From NCBI RefSeq assembly GCF_012641095.1, contig NZ_JAAVSC010000014.1, forward strand, positions 1 to 63,954: a stretch of 63,954 bases of DNA. The letters run 5' to 3'. The stretch is from Lactobacillus sp. HBUAS51381. Its GTDB lineage: Bacteria; Bacillota; Bacilli; Lactobacillales; Lactobacillaceae. Positions 26,330 to 34,890 of the stretch are shown piece by piece. Position numbers and translations under genes: made by a program. The notes beneath the pieces were generated by a model. That model made no database searches. It had not been told where the DNA came from and worked only from the letters and a program-made list of their open reading frames with translations. Numbering within the stretch: position 1 is the stretch's first letter; the number at the start of each line of letters is the position of its first letter.

Positions 26330-27301
26330 ATGGCACGGAATTTAATTGGAATCGACTTAGGCGGGACCACGACAAAGATGGCGTTTCTCTCCACTGCCGG
26401 CGAAATCCTCGCAAAGTGGAGCATCCCGACTGATATTTCAGACGAAGGAAGCCACATTGTTCCCAACATTGTCGAGTCCATCAACCAACACATTAGTAAC
26501 TCAGTCTTTAGCAAGGATGATTTCATCGGGATCGGCATGGGGACGCCGGGCTCAGTAGATATTGAAAATGGAACTGTAATTGGCGCCTTCAACTTAAATT
26601 GGAAGAAGCGCCAACAGGTTCGTGATCAGATTCAGGCCGGAATTGGTCTCCAATTCATCTTAGATAACGATGCCAATGTGGCCTCTCTGGGTGAATACTG
26701 GAAGGGCGCCGGTGAAAAAGATGCCGACGTTGTCTTCGTGACCCTGGGCACGGGTGTCGGTGGTGGGGTCATCGCCGGCGGTCACTTGCTCCACGGGATT
26801 AACGGTGGCGCCGGTGAACTCGGGCACGTGACGGTGCAGCCGAACGGGTACCTGTGTACCTGTGGGAAGCGCGGTTGTTTGGAGCAATACGCCTCAGCAA
26901 CCGGGGTGGTGCACGTTGCCGCCGACATGGCCAAGGACTTCATGGGCACATCTCGTTTGAAGGAAATGGAAGACAATCAGGAGAGCGTGACGTCCAAGAT
27001 GGTCTTCTACTTAGCCGACAACGGAGACATTCTGGCTAACCAAGTGGTCGATCGGGTGACCTTCTACTTAGGGTTAGCCCTGGCTAACGTGGCCAACATC
27101 TTGAACCCCGCTAACATCATCATTGGTGGTGGGGTGTCAAATGCCGGCAACACGCTGTTACAACCCACAACGCGGTATTTCCAAGAAAATGCCTTCCCGG
27201 CAGTGCGGGATTCAACCAAGCTGCGGTTGGCACAACTAGGGAATGACGCCGGAGTTATTGGTGCGGCGTCGTTAGCGTTACGGTTCCAAAAAACAAATTA
27301 A
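26330..27301 (+). CDS. glcK: ROK-family glucokinase
   Basis: A 323-residue glucokinase phosphorylating glucose from ATP, feeding glycolysis or the phosphoketolase pathway. It has the N-terminal ATP motif IGIDLGGTTTKM, the sugar-binding DNDANVASLGEY, GELGHVTVQPNG and the ROK zinc motif CTCGKRGCLEQYAS. Length and motifs are complete. ATG after GGAGG, three bases past yqgQ, so cotranslated. rhodanese follows 32 bp later. Confidence 0.95.
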   Translation: MARNLIGIDLGGTTTKMAFLSTAGEILAKWSIPTDISDEGSHIVPNIVESINQHISNSVFSKDDFIGIGMGTPGSVDIENGTVIGAFNLNWKKRQQVRDQIQAGIGLQFILDNDANVASLGEYWKGAGEKDADVVFVTLGTGVGGGVIAGGHLLHGINGGAGELGHVTVQPNGYLCTCGKRGCLEQYASATGVVHVAADMAKDFMGTSRLKEMEDNQESVTSKMVFYLADNGDILANQVVDRVTFYLGLALANVANILNPANIIIGGGVSNAGNTLLQPTTRYFQENAFPAVRDSTKLRLAQLGNDAGVIGAASLALRFQKTN

Positions 27302-27333
27302 TGATTTAAAGGATTAGGAAGGAAGATTTCGTT

Positions 27334-27747
27334 TTGGTTATTGGTGCAATCTCAGGATGGACGGTCTACATGATTGTCCTCATCATTCTTATTGCCGTGT
27401 GGGGCGGCTGGCAGTTGACCACGATTATCCGGCGTAACCGGGTAGCTAAGTTGATCGACGCCGAAACTTTTGAAGCTGGTATTCGGACGGCTCAAGTCGT
27501 CGACGTACGCGAAAAGAAGGACTTTGACGCGGGACACATTTTGGGGGCGCGCAATTTTCCATATTCCACGTTCAAGGCTTACCACAATCAGTTGCGTAAG
27601 GATCTACCGGTCTATTTATACGATCAAGGGAAGACCATGAGCACGCGGGCAGCCATCATGCTGGGTAAAGATGGGTTCAAACAGATCTTTATCCTGAAGA
27701 GTGGCTACGTCCGTTGGGAAGGTAAGACGAAGAAAACCAAGTACTAA
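27334..27747 (+). CDS. Membrane-anchored rhodanese-like protein (no active-site cysteine)
   Basis: A 137-residue protein with an N-terminal membrane helix (about 8-28) and a rhodanese domain: VVDVREKKDFDAGHILGARNFPYS. In the active loop, expected as C-x-x-G-x-R/S, the sequence is YDQGKTMSTRAA with aspartate where the cysteine belongs, so sulfurtransferase activity is not expected. Such YqgS/YqgU-type neighbours occur after glcK in lactobacilli. TTG start with AGGAAGG upstream. Confidence 0.85.
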   Translation: MVIGAISGWTVYMIVLIILIAVWGGWQLTTIIRRNRVAKLIDAETFEAGIRTAQVVDVREKKDFDAGHILGARNFPYSTFKAYHNQLRKDLPVYLYDQGKTMSTRAAIMLGKDGFKQIFILKSGYVRWEGKTKKTKY

Positions 27748-27752
27748 AAATG

Positions 27753-27784
27753 AGGACTCTCGGCATTGGCCGGGGGTCCTTCTT
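27753..27784 (+). terminator. Terminator after the rhodanese gene
   Basis: A 12-bp stem between 27753-27764 and 27769-27780 with wobble pairs, followed by TCTTT. Confidence 0.6.
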
Positions 27785-27805
27785 TGCTGGGGATTATCGG
27801 TGATC

Positions 27806-27835
27806 AAAAAAAGAACCCGAATACGTTCCGGGTTC
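27806..27835 (-). terminator. Terminator of the DUF3042 gene
   Basis: Arms gaacccg (27813-27819) and cgggttc (27829-27835). On the minus strand a run of seven T follows. Confidence 0.8.
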
Positions 27836-27844
27836 CTGAGGAGC

Positions 27845-28021
27845 TTAACCGTTATGAGCAGAATGGCTCTTCCGGTTGGCACGCTTCCGATTTTCTTCAA
27901 ACCGGGCTTCTTGATCTTCAATGGGTTGAACCACTTTTTTCCGGAAAGAGAAGACGGCTCCAGCTACAGCACTCGCGGTTGCGACAACGCCAAAGAGGAA
28001 TCCCTTAGTGAAATGTTTCAT
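27845..28021 (-). CDS. DUF3042 family small membrane protein
   Basis: A 58-residue protein: MKHFTKGFLFGVVATASAVAGAVFSFRKKVVQPIEDQE, with one hydrophobic segment (about 5-27) followed by a charged, histidine- and lysine-rich tail. It matches the DUF3042 family of small lactic acid bacterial proteins, function unknown. The start at 28021 (MKHF) is preferred over 28039, since the longer form adds MMGVDT without a family counterpart. It is the only minus-strand gene between glcK and glnA. Confidence 0.8.
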   Translation of the reverse strand: MKHFTKGFLFGVVATASAVAGAVFSFRKKVVQPIEDQEARFEENRKRANRKSHSAHNG

Positions 28022-28174
28022 CGTATCGACTCCCATCATTTTTAATTAATTGGTTATCCGTTTCCATTATGCTGGTTTTGCCGGTAAATAGCCAGTGATT
28101 AGCAGACGCCAATCGAAAAAAATGTTGATTTTGTGGTACGCTAGATTTTAAGCATTGCGAAAGGAGTGGGAACC

Positions 28175-28942
28175 GTGTTTACCCGACAAACAACCCAGAT
28201 TATTGCTCATCGTGGCAGTAAGGGCACCCGGCCCGAAAATACCCTGCTGGCCTTTCAGGCGGCCTTGGATGCGGGGGCCGATGGCATTGAGACGGATGTC
28301 CAGCTGTCACGCGACCATCAGATGATCATTATGCATGATGAGCAGGTTGATCGCACGACCACTGGCACGGGATTGGTGCGAGAGCTCACGTTGGCCCAAC
28401 TTAAGGTGTTGGATGCGGGGATTCGGATTGACCCGGCGTATGCGGGCACCCGGATACCGACCCTAGACGAGGTGATCCAGTTACTCCAACGCAACCATTT
28501 CACGGGAATCTTCAACCTGGAGCTAAAGACCAATAAATTTCCGTATCCCGGGATTGAACGGCAGTTAGCCACTTATTTTCAGCACCAGTCAATTGGCTTT
28601 CGGCTGGTCTTCTCGAGCTTCAGAGCGCAGTCATTGCTCACGTTGCGGGGGCTTTATCCCCAGGCGGAGTATGCCAAGCTCTTCCAGACGGCGAGTCGTC
28701 AGGCCAAAAGAATGCAGCGTCTACACCAGGTTGCGGATTTACACCCCGATATTCGGTGGGTGAAGGCGCACCGGTTTTGGCTGCCGCACATGCAGCTACG
28801 ACCGTGGACGGTAAACACGACCGCGGATATGACCTACTGTTTCAAACATCATTTTGCGGGAATCATTACCGATTATCCCGCCCGGGCGGTTCGTTTACGC
28901 CGGCAAATACAAGGAGAGTCCGATTCATGGAAAAAGTCTTAG
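28175..28942 (+). CDS. Glycerophosphodiester phosphodiesterase
   Basis: A 255-residue GDPD (UgpQ-type) hydrolysing glycerophosphodiesters to glycerol-3-phosphate and an alcohol. Signatures: IAHRGSKGTRPENTLLAF (catalytic histidine, metal-binding region), GIETDVQLSRD (metal-binding acids) and the following MHDEQVDRTTTGTG. No signal peptide, so cytosolic. GTG 28175 has AAAGGAG upstream; the GTG at 28166 overlaps it. Its last 16 bases overlap miaA, so the two genes are translationally linked. Confidence 0.92.
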   Translation: MFTRQTTQIIAHRGSKGTRPENTLLAFQAALDAGADGIETDVQLSRDHQMIIMHDEQVDRTTTGTGLVRELTLAQLKVLDAGIRIDPAYAGTRIPTLDEVIQLLQRNHFTGIFNLELKTNKFPYPGIERQLATYFQHQSIGFRLVFSSFRAQSLLTLRGLYPQAEYAKLFQTASRQAKRMQRLHQVADLHPDIRWVKAHRFWLPHMQLRPWTVNTTADMTYCFKHHFAGIITDYPARAVRLRRQIQGESDSWKKS

Positions 28943-29844
28943 CAATCGTGGGGCCAACAGCCGTGGGAAAAACCGCGCTGGCCATTACCCTGGCCCAAAA
29001 ATTCAATGGCGAAATCATTTCTGGTGATTCCATGCAGGTCTACCGGCATTTGGATATTGGGACGGCCAAGGCCACGCCGGCGGAACAGGCCCAGGCCGTC
29101 CACCATTTAATCGATGTTCGGGATGTCGACCAGCAGTTCACGGTCGCCCAGTTTGTGACGGCGGCGCAGGCCTTGATTCCGGCGATCATCGCGCGGGGAC
29201 ATCTCCCCATCATTGCCGGGGGAACTGGTTTTTACCTGCAGGCCTTATTTGATGGGCTCAAACTGGGCGCCGATGCTCCCGGTGATCCCGCGATCCGGGA
29301 TAAATTCAGGGCCATCGCGCAAGAGCGGGGCGCCGATTATTTATGGCGTCAGCTCAATGCCCAAGACCCGCAGGCCGCGGCCAAGATTCCCGTCACCAAC
29401 GTGCGGCGAACGGTCCGGGCCCTCGAGGTGATTGCCGTTACGGGCCAGCCATTCTCCCATCAAGCAGATGCTGGGCCGCAGTATGACGACCGCTATCTTG
29501 CGTTGAATACGGATCGCCAGTTGCTCTATGCGCGCATTAACCGCCGGGTCGACCAGATGGTTCAGGCGGGGTTACTGGATGAAGTGGCTTGGCTAGCGGC
29601 CCAAGGCGGACGTGACTTGCCGGCGGCCACGGGGATCGGCTACCGAGAGTTACTCCCCGTCTTGGATACGCCGGCAAAGCTTCCGACGGCCATCGAAGCG
29701 GTTAAGCAGGATTCGCGGCACTATGCCAAACGACAATTAACCTGGTTTCGGAACCAAACAACGGCCACTTGGTATGATTTGGTCCAGCATCCAGAACAGC
29801 TCGAAATCATTGAAAAACGGGTTACGGAGTGGCTCCAGTCTTAA
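28927..29844 (+). CDS. miaA: tRNA dimethylallyltransferase
   Basis: A 305-residue enzyme adding the dimethylallyl group to A37 of tRNAs reading U-starting codons. P-loop VGPTAVGKTAL, then SGDSMQVYRHLDIGTAK, DVRDVDQQFTVAQF and IIAGGTGFYLQAL; the late zone has YAKRQLTWFRNQ. Normal length. The start is ATG 28927, with AGGAGAG upstream, inside the end of the GDPD gene; a reading frame extending back to 28756 has no RBS. glnR-glnA follow as in Bacillus and lactobacilli. Confidence 0.94.
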   Translation: MEKVLAIVGPTAVGKTALAITLAQKFNGEIISGDSMQVYRHLDIGTAKATPAEQAQAVHHLIDVRDVDQQFTVAQFVTAAQALIPAIIARGHLPIIAGGTGFYLQALFDGLKLGADAPGDPAIRDKFRAIAQERGADYLWRQLNAQDPQAAAKIPVTNVRRTVRALEVIAVTGQPFSHQADAGPQYDDRYLALNTDRQLLYARINRRVDQMVQAGLLDEVAWLAAQGGRDLPAATGIGYRELLPVLDTPAKLPTAIEAVKQDSRHYAKRQLTWFRNQTTATWYDLVQHPEQLEIIEKRVTEWLQS

Positions 29845-29890
29845 TTTGGTATAGAAAATTAACTAAGTTTATGCCAAAAGTTGCGGTTCA

Positions 29891-29907
29891 TGTCATAAAA
29901 ACTGACA
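29891..29907. promoter_or_regulatory. GlnR box upstream of glnRA
   Basis: TGTCA (29891-29895), seven bases, TGACA (29903-29907): an exact match to the GlnR/TnrA consensus TGTNA-N7-TNACA, directly upstream of the -35. GlnR should repress glnRA here when nitrogen is abundant. Confidence 0.9.
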
Positions 29908-29914
29908 TAAGCTC

Positions 29915-29942
29915 TTGACTCCCTGTCTAGGGGTGGTATGAT
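29915..29942 (+). promoter_or_regulatory. glnRA promoter
   Basis: A -35 TTGACT (29915-29920) and -10 TATGAT (29937-29942) with a 16-nt spacer, next to the GlnR box. Confidence 0.75.
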
Positions 29943-29970
29943 AGCGTCATAGTTAAAGGGGGCCAATTGC

Positions 29971-30354
29971 ATGAAGGAGAAAGAGTTACGACGGTCAATG
30001 GCTGTGTTGCCAATGGGAACCGTGATGAAGTTGACGAGCTTAACGGCCCGGCAGATTCGCTACTACGAGTCTCAAGGCCTGATTTCTCCCGAACGGAGCG
30101 ATGGTAATCGTCGACTCTATTCATTGAATGATATTGACCGGTTGCTTGAAATTCGGGATTATTTAGCGGATGGCGTGAATGTGGCTGGGATTAAGGCCAT
30201 TTACGAACAACAACACGCAGCGGCTCAGGCTAAACGCGAGGCGCAGGAACAACCGCTGACCGATGAGGATGTCCGGCGCATCTTGCAGGATGAATTCATT
30301 CGGCAAGGTGGATTGGGCCATCCGGAATCTGGGCTACAGCAACGACCCCTTTAA
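29971..30354 (+). CDS. glnR: Glutamine synthetase repressor GlnR (MerR family)
   Basis: A 127-residue MerR-type regulator. The N-terminal winged helix has LPMGTVMKLTSLTARQIRYYESQGLI and RRLYSLNDIDRLLEI; a coiled dimerization helix and a C-terminal tail (GGLGHPESGLQQRPL) follow. In Gram-positives GlnR senses feedback-inhibited glutamine synthetase through this tail and represses glnRA and other nitrogen genes. The GlnR box and promoter just upstream agree with this autoregulation. ATG after GGGGG; glnA follows after 44 bp. Confidence 0.94.
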   Translation: MKEKELRRSMAVLPMGTVMKLTSLTARQIRYYESQGLISPERSDGNRRLYSLNDIDRLLEIRDYLADGVNVAGIKAIYEQQHAAAQAKREAQEQPLTDEDVRRILQDEFIRQGGLGHPESGLQQRPL

Positions 30355-30398
30355 CCGGCGCAAGAGGAAGTTATCAAAACTGACAGGGAGCGATTTTA

Positions 30399-31739
30399 AT
30401 GGCAAAACGGGATTATTCCAAAGATGATATTCGCCAGATGGCAAAGGACGAAAATGTTAAGTTTCTACGGCTAATGTTTACCGATTTATTTGGCACGATC
30501 AAAAACGTGGAGGTACCCATCAGCCAACTGGGCAAGTTGCTAGACAATAAGTTGATGTTCGATGGTTCCTCCATTGACGGCTTCGTGCGGATCGAAGAAA
30601 GTGACATGTACCTGTACCCTGACCTTTCAACTTGGATGATTTTCCCTTGGAGCACGGAACGCGGTAAGATTGCCCGGGTGATTTGTGAGGTTTACACGAC
30701 CGATGGCAAGCCATTTGAAGGCGATCCACGGAACAACCTCATTCGGGTCTTAAACGATATGCGCAAGGCTGGCTTTACTGACTTCAACATTGGACCGGAA
30801 CCAGAATTCTTCCTGTTCAAGATGGATGAAAATGGTAAGCCCACGACGGAACTCAACGACAAGGGGAGTTACTTCGATATGGCCCCAATGGACTTGGGCG
30901 AAAATTGCCGGCGTGAAATCGTCTTAACCCTTGAAGAAATGGGCTTTGACGTTGAAGCTGCGCACCATGAAGTGGCGCCTGGCCAACACGAAATTGACTT
31001 TAAATATGCGGACGCCTTGACTGCGGCGGATAACATTCAAACGTTTAAGCTGGTCGTGAAGACGATTGCCCGCAAGTACGGTCTCTACGCCACCTTCATG
31101 CCTAAGCCTTTGGCGGGGATCAACGGTTCAGGGATGCATTTGAACATGTCACTCTTCCACGATAAGGGCAACGCCTTCTACGATGAAAAGGGCCACATGC
31201 AGTTGTCGGAGGATGCATACCACTTCCTAGGCGGCTTGTTGAAGCATGCTCGGAGCTTCACGGCCATCTGTAACCCCATCGTCAACAGTTACAAGCGGTT
31301 GGTTCCCGGTTACGAAGCCCCCGTTTACGTGGCATGGTCCGGCTCTAACCGTTCGCCATTGATCCGAGTACCAAACTCTCGGGGCTTGTCAACGCGGTTG
31401 GAACTGCGGAGTGTTGATCCGGCGGCTAACCCTTACTTGGCCATTGCTGCGGTATTGGAAGCCGGCTTGGATGGGCTACGGAATCAATTAGCGCCACGTG
31501 AAGCGATTGATCGGAACATCTACCGGATGGACGCGGAAGAACGGCAGGAAAATCACATCACCAACTTGCCGGATACCCTGCACAACGCCTTGAAGGACTT
31601 GGCGGCCGATGAAGTGATGCGTAATGCCATGGGCCACCACCTGTTCCAAAGCTTCATGGAAGCGAAGAATTTGGAATATAATTCGTATCGGACCCAGGTC
31701 TCCCAGTGGGAACGCGATCAGTACCTGGAACTGTATTAA
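30399..31739 (+). CDS. glnA: Type I glutamine synthetase
   Basis: A 446-residue GSI-alpha-type glutamine synthetase making glutamine from glutamate, ammonia and ATP. It has the N-terminal beta-Grasp domain ([15 protein letters not shown]), then [21 protein letters not shown] (metal ligands), [19 protein letters not shown], the ATP motif [19 protein letters not shown] and NRSPLIRVP. The short insert lengths fit GSI-alpha, which lacks adenylylation control and is regulated through GlnR. A weak GlnR-like half-site (TTATCAAAACTGACA, near 30370) precedes it. Ends at terminator 31794-31836. Confidence 0.96.
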   Translation: MAKRDYSKDDIRQMAKDENVKFLRLMFTDLFGTIKNVEVPISQLGKLLDNKLMFDGSSIDGFVRIEESDMYLYPDLSTWMIFPWSTERGKIARVICEVYTTDGKPFEGDPRNNLIRVLNDMRKAGFTDFNIGPEPEFFLFKMDENGKPTTELNDKGSYFDMAPMDLGENCRREIVLTLEEMGFDVEAAHHEVAPGQHEIDFKYADALTAADNIQTFKLVVKTIARKYGLYATFMPKPLAGINGSGMHLNMSLFHDKGNAFYDEKGHMQLSEDAYHFLGGLLKHARSFTAICNPIVNSYKRLVPGYEAPVYVAWSGSNRSPLIRVPNSRGLSTRLELRSVDPAANPYLAIAAVLEAGLDGLRNQLAPREAIDRNIYRMDAEERQENHITNLPDTLHNALKDLAADEVMRNAMGHHLFQSFMEAKNLEYNSYRTQVSQWERDQYLELY

Positions 31740-31793
31740 AATGAACGTTTTAAACGGACGCGGTCGGATTAGACGCGGGTCTGAATAAGAATG

Positions 31794-31836
31794 GAAGTCG
31801 TCTGCGGCCTTGCGCTGCGGGCGGCTTCTTTGTTTG
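31794..31836 (+). terminator. glnRA terminator
   Basis: A 12-bp stem gaagtcgtctgc (31794-31805) and gcgggcggcttc (31817-31828) with wobble pairs, then a T-rich tail. From 31837 to 32146 nothing else is recognised apart from a repeated gtcgtgt motif near 31910 and an A/T-rich patch. Confidence 0.65.
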
Positions 31837-32146
31837 TCTTATTTGTCCGGCGTGTCGTTTGAAGAGTGATAGACTGGATGGTCGGAAACCATCGTTGGGC
31901 CCGTCGTGTGGTCCGTCGTGTCGTGGGAGATCCAGCATGGCCCAGACAACGCCAATTTGCCAATCCGCTGGCGATGGGATTTCAGTGGTTGGTTCGGGAG
32001 CTAACGATACAATTTTGTTAAAAAATTCATTGTTTTCCGGCAAATTTAGGGGAAACTGCTTTATTCTCCGCCTTTTTTTGGTAACATGAACGTATAACCA
32101 AATGTTTTCAGCACAGGCTGGGGAACATGAGAATGAGGGATAATCC

Positions 32147-33025
32147 ATGGAAAATCAAGAACAGCAAGCCAATGCGGCCGATGCCCTGACGCAGGTAATC
32201 GCCAACAAACTCGATTACTTAAGTACGATGCAGGCAGCGGTTCAGCATGGTGACGACCGAAAAATCTACGAACTTCTTGATCAAGTTCGCTATTACCAAG
32301 AAGTAAAGAAGACGCGAGCTGACCGCTCTGTGAACCACTTGGCAGAACTGGTCGACAATATTCATCCCCAAATTAGCCATTATTTGAGTGATAAGTTAAT
32401 CGATTATTTAGGGCATATTTATCCCTTCTTTTACTATGAAGAATTTACCACGGGGATGTTCCACATCTACTTTGGTAACTGGTGGGACCGGCGTTTGTTT
32501 GGCGATTTAGACGTCATCAACGTTCGTTTCGAGTTCGACAAGACCGAATACCAGAAGCTACGGGATTCATTTGAACTGGAAGGCCAAGGACAACGGCTCA
32601 ATACATCCAAGATTGAAGCCATTTCCGCCGAGAGCGAAAAGCTACAGGAGCTGGTCAACGCACAACCCAAGCGGGACAACGAGAAGACGCAGCTTCGCGA
32701 ACAGTTGAAGGAAAACAGCGGCAAGAGCAGTATGCCTTGGGAATCCGGCAAGGTGAAGACCGAACGTCAAGAGATCATTGACCAGTTAACCGAGCTGGCG
32801 GATGCCGACGAAAAGGCCTTGAACGCGCATAAGTTAATTAAGGAAAATGATGACAAAATCCTAGTGCTTTCCAAGGAAGATACCATCTTGAATTACGAGA
32901 AGCAGAGTATTCGTGACGCCTTCGATGATTTTGAACATTTCGAGGCCCACAATGCCAGTTTGTATGCTGATTACTTGAACAGCCTGTTAGGCAAGAGCGA
33001 GGGTGAGGTGACCGTCGATGATTAA
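32147..33025 (+). CDS. Unknown protein with coiled coil, first gene of a three-gene operon
   Basis: A 292-residue protein I do not recognise with confidence. An N-terminal helical part (about 1-75) is followed by a tryptophan/tyrosine-rich stretch YPFFYYEEFTTGMFHIYFGNWWDRRLFGDLDVINVRFEF. A strongly charged heptad-type region (about 150-260, with KIEAISAESEKLQELV) then looks like coiled coil. Homologues in lactobacilli are sometimes labelled SbcC-like only because of this coil; there is no Walker A or B, so that name should not be trusted. ATG follows GAGG. Its stop overlaps the next gene by 8 bases. Confidence 0.7.
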   Translation: MENQEQQANAADALTQVIANKLDYLSTMQAAVQHGDDRKIYELLDQVRYYQEVKKTRADRSVNHLAELVDNIHPQISHYLSDKLIDYLGHIYPFFYYEEFTTGMFHIYFGNWWDRRLFGDLDVINVRFEFDKTEYQKLRDSFELEGQGQRLNTSKIEAISAESEKLQELVNAQPKRDNEKTQLREQLKENSGKSSMPWESGKVKTERQEIIDQLTELADADEKALNAHKLIKENDDKILVLSKEDTILNYEKQSIRDAFDDFEHFEAHNASLYADYLNSLLGKSEGEVTVDD

Positions 33026-33959
33026 CGAAAACGATCCGTCTACGCTAACCACCAGTGGCCGTCTGCTGAACTATAACGAAGCCATTAAGGACGGCCTGCA
33101 GACGGGGCTGACCTTTACCAAGTTGATGGATCAACTCATCCGGACGACCGATCCGAATGAATTGGTCGATGCCGCGACCCAGCTAGCGGACTTTAAGCTC
33201 GATTCCGACTACGTGACTTTTCCCCACCAGTACAGCAACGCCGACTATTACCTGCTCTTTATGTCACGGATGCTGGAACTGCACGATCAAGGAAGCCAAG
33301 TGATCTTGCAGTCGCGGGATCACCGTGAGGAATTAACCCAGCAATTGACCACGTTAGGTGACCGGGGCACGTTTAATTTTCGGGTGGAGACTTCCGAAAA
33401 TGGGGGCGTCTTCTACCGTGAACGGGCAACGGGACAATCCCTGTTTTACCTGAATCTGGAACGAAAAATGTTCCGCTTCAACAGCCACGCGTTAACCCAG
33501 TTATTTATCATTGACCTGCACGACACGGTGCCGGCCGAAACGGTGAAGACATCCGTTCAGGTCTTGCTCGATTTTGCCCGTTATCTGAAGGAAGACTACG
33601 GCTATTCCGTGGACTTCAACATCTTGGATGCGGCTAACCGGCAGAACTATGCGGTTCGTGCCGCCGATCTGCCAGCCGGTATCGTTGACCGGTTGTTCGT
33701 GGCGGCGGCCAAGAACGACTACATGCTGACCAACGGGGTGAACGGCAATGGGGCCGAGATCGCGTTGGATGAGGGCGTTGTGGTTGATATTTTCAACAAT
33801 CAGTTAGCGGGTCAACCGGAATGGGTGCTCACTGTTCACGATGATGAGCAGAAGATTTCCTGGTTCGACGTGCTCTTGAAATACCCGTTCATGCGGGATT
33901 GGTACTTAGAGAATCTGACGGATCTGGAAATCAAGTCGGACCCGCTCATCTTCGGTTAG
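33018..33959 (+). CDS. Unknown protein, second gene of the operon
   Basis: A 313-residue protein without recognised domain. It contains a conserved-looking segment YSNADYYLLFMSRMLELHDQGSQVIL, an aromatic-rich beta-like middle (GVFYRERATGQSLFYLNLERKMFRFNSH) and acidic tail. No signal peptide, membrane helix or nucleotide-binding motif. ATG overlaps the end of the previous gene by eight bases; the dUTPase-like gene follows after 12 bp, so the three genes are probably expressed together. Function unknown. Confidence 0.7.
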   Translation: MINENDPSTLTTSGRLLNYNEAIKDGLQTGLTFTKLMDQLIRTTDPNELVDAATQLADFKLDSDYVTFPHQYSNADYYLLFMSRMLELHDQGSQVILQSRDHREELTQQLTTLGDRGTFNFRVETSENGGVFYRERATGQSLFYLNLERKMFRFNSHALTQLFIIDLHDTVPAETVKTSVQVLLDFARYLKEDYGYSVDFNILDAANRQNYAVRAADLPAGIVDRLFVAAAKNDYMLTNGVNGNGAEIALDEGVVVDIFNNQLAGQPEWVLTVHDDEQKISWFDVLLKYPFMRDWYLENLTDLEIKSDPLIFG

Positions 33960-33971
33960 GAGGCCTAGTCG

Positions 33972-34514
33972 GTGTTAGAGTTAGCAAAATTGGTGCAGCA
34001 GTCCATCGCCTTGGACGAACAGATTACGCGGGATCGCGATATCGAATTACCGCGTAAGGTTCAGATTGAAAATGCTTACGTGGCATTGGATGTCGAGCTT
34101 GCGGAGACCGCGAACACGTCCGAGTGGTTCAAGGTGTGGAAGACCCACCGCGGCAAGGCCGATGAGGGCCAAACGCCGCGGCAGACGCTGCTGACGGAAT
34201 ATACGGATGCCATGGACTTCTTCTTTCTGGTTGCCGCAAAGAAGACCTGGACGCATCTGATCATGATCACCGAAGAAGACTTGACGGGGTTGGAGAAGAG
34301 CCGCCCGGCCAAGGACTTAGACCAACAATACTTAATTTTAAAGCGGATGCTATTTAATAGTCATTTCGACCACCGACAAGAGGACTTTCGCCATGCTTGG
34401 CGCCTCTTCTTGAAGTGGGGATTCGTCGATCTGGGTTTCCAGCAAGACGAGATTCAAGCCGCTTACGAAGCCAAACGCCAGGTTAATCTGGATCGTCAGG
34501 CCAATGATTATTAA
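33972..34514 (+). CDS. dUTPase-2-like all-alpha NTP pyrophosphatase
   Basis: A 180-residue protein resembling dimeric dUTPases (dUTPase_2, pfam08761): LVQQSIALDEQITRDRDIE, then VALDVELAETANTSEWFKVWK and LLTEYTDAMDFFFLVAA. The acidic E..E and E-Y-x-D helices coordinating magnesium in the MazG/dUTPase-2 superfamily are present. Such enzymes hydrolyse dUTP to dUMP and pyrophosphate, keeping uracil out of DNA. This assignment rests on motif likeness and is not certain. GTG start with TAGGAGG upstream. It ends at a strong terminator (34526-34559). Confidence 0.75.
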   Translation: MLELAKLVQQSIALDEQITRDRDIELPRKVQIENAYVALDVELAETANTSEWFKVWKTHRGKADEGQTPRQTLLTEYTDAMDFFFLVAAKKTWTHLIMITEEDLTGLEKSRPAKDLDQQYLILKRMLFNSHFDHRQEDFRHAWRLFLKWGFVDLGFQQDEIQAAYEAKRQVNLDRQANDY

Positions 34515-34525
34515 CAGTTACCCAG

Positions 34526-34559
34526 CAAAAGGGGTCGTCTCCAAGGTCGACCCCTTTTG
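34526..34559 (+). terminator. Terminator after the dUTPase-like gene
   Basis: A stem of 11 bp or more, caaaaggggtcg against cgaccccttttg, with a short loop and T-run inside the 3' arm. The following gap to 34866 shows no gene; a short palindrome gttttag/ctaaaac occurs near 34750. Confidence 0.8.
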
Positions 34560-34890
34560 TATACGAGAATGCTGGCATCAGTTTACAGCCAGTCGCAAGC
34601 AGTGACCCATCCGGTGGGATTAGGACAAGACGGCTGGTGTTTTTAGTGACAGACTGGTAAAATGCAAGGACTGCTAACTGAAGGATAGCCTGGCGCCGCT
34701 TGATACTAACGATCAGGATCGGGTAAGGCACGCTAGCCAATTATCGGTTTTAGCCCACTAAAACAAGCGTCGTTGCCGGTTAACGCATACTTGTCGATGA
34801 CTCAGTTCATCGCCGGTTCATCGGTCCTTTGGCGGTAAAGCGACAGCGACCATTAACGATTTAAAATTGCATCACAGGGAGGGGACTACC

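Noticed and set aside
30365-30390. A second GlnR box between glnR and glnA
   Set aside because: Only one half-site (CTGACA) fits well; the other half diverges from the consensus, so it is not listed as a site.
31750-32148. A 132-residue minus-strand frame in the gap after glnA
   Set aside because: It has no RBS, no family character, ends within the glnA terminator region and covers the upstream region of the next operon.
32147-33025. Calling the first gene of the three-gene operon exonuclease SbcC
   Set aside because: The coiled coil is the only similarity; Walker A, Walker B and signature motifs are missing and the length is far too short.
34483-34740. An 85-residue minus-strand frame after the dUTPase-like gene
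   Set aside because: It covers the strong terminator and the end of that gene, and has no RBS or homologue that I recognise.
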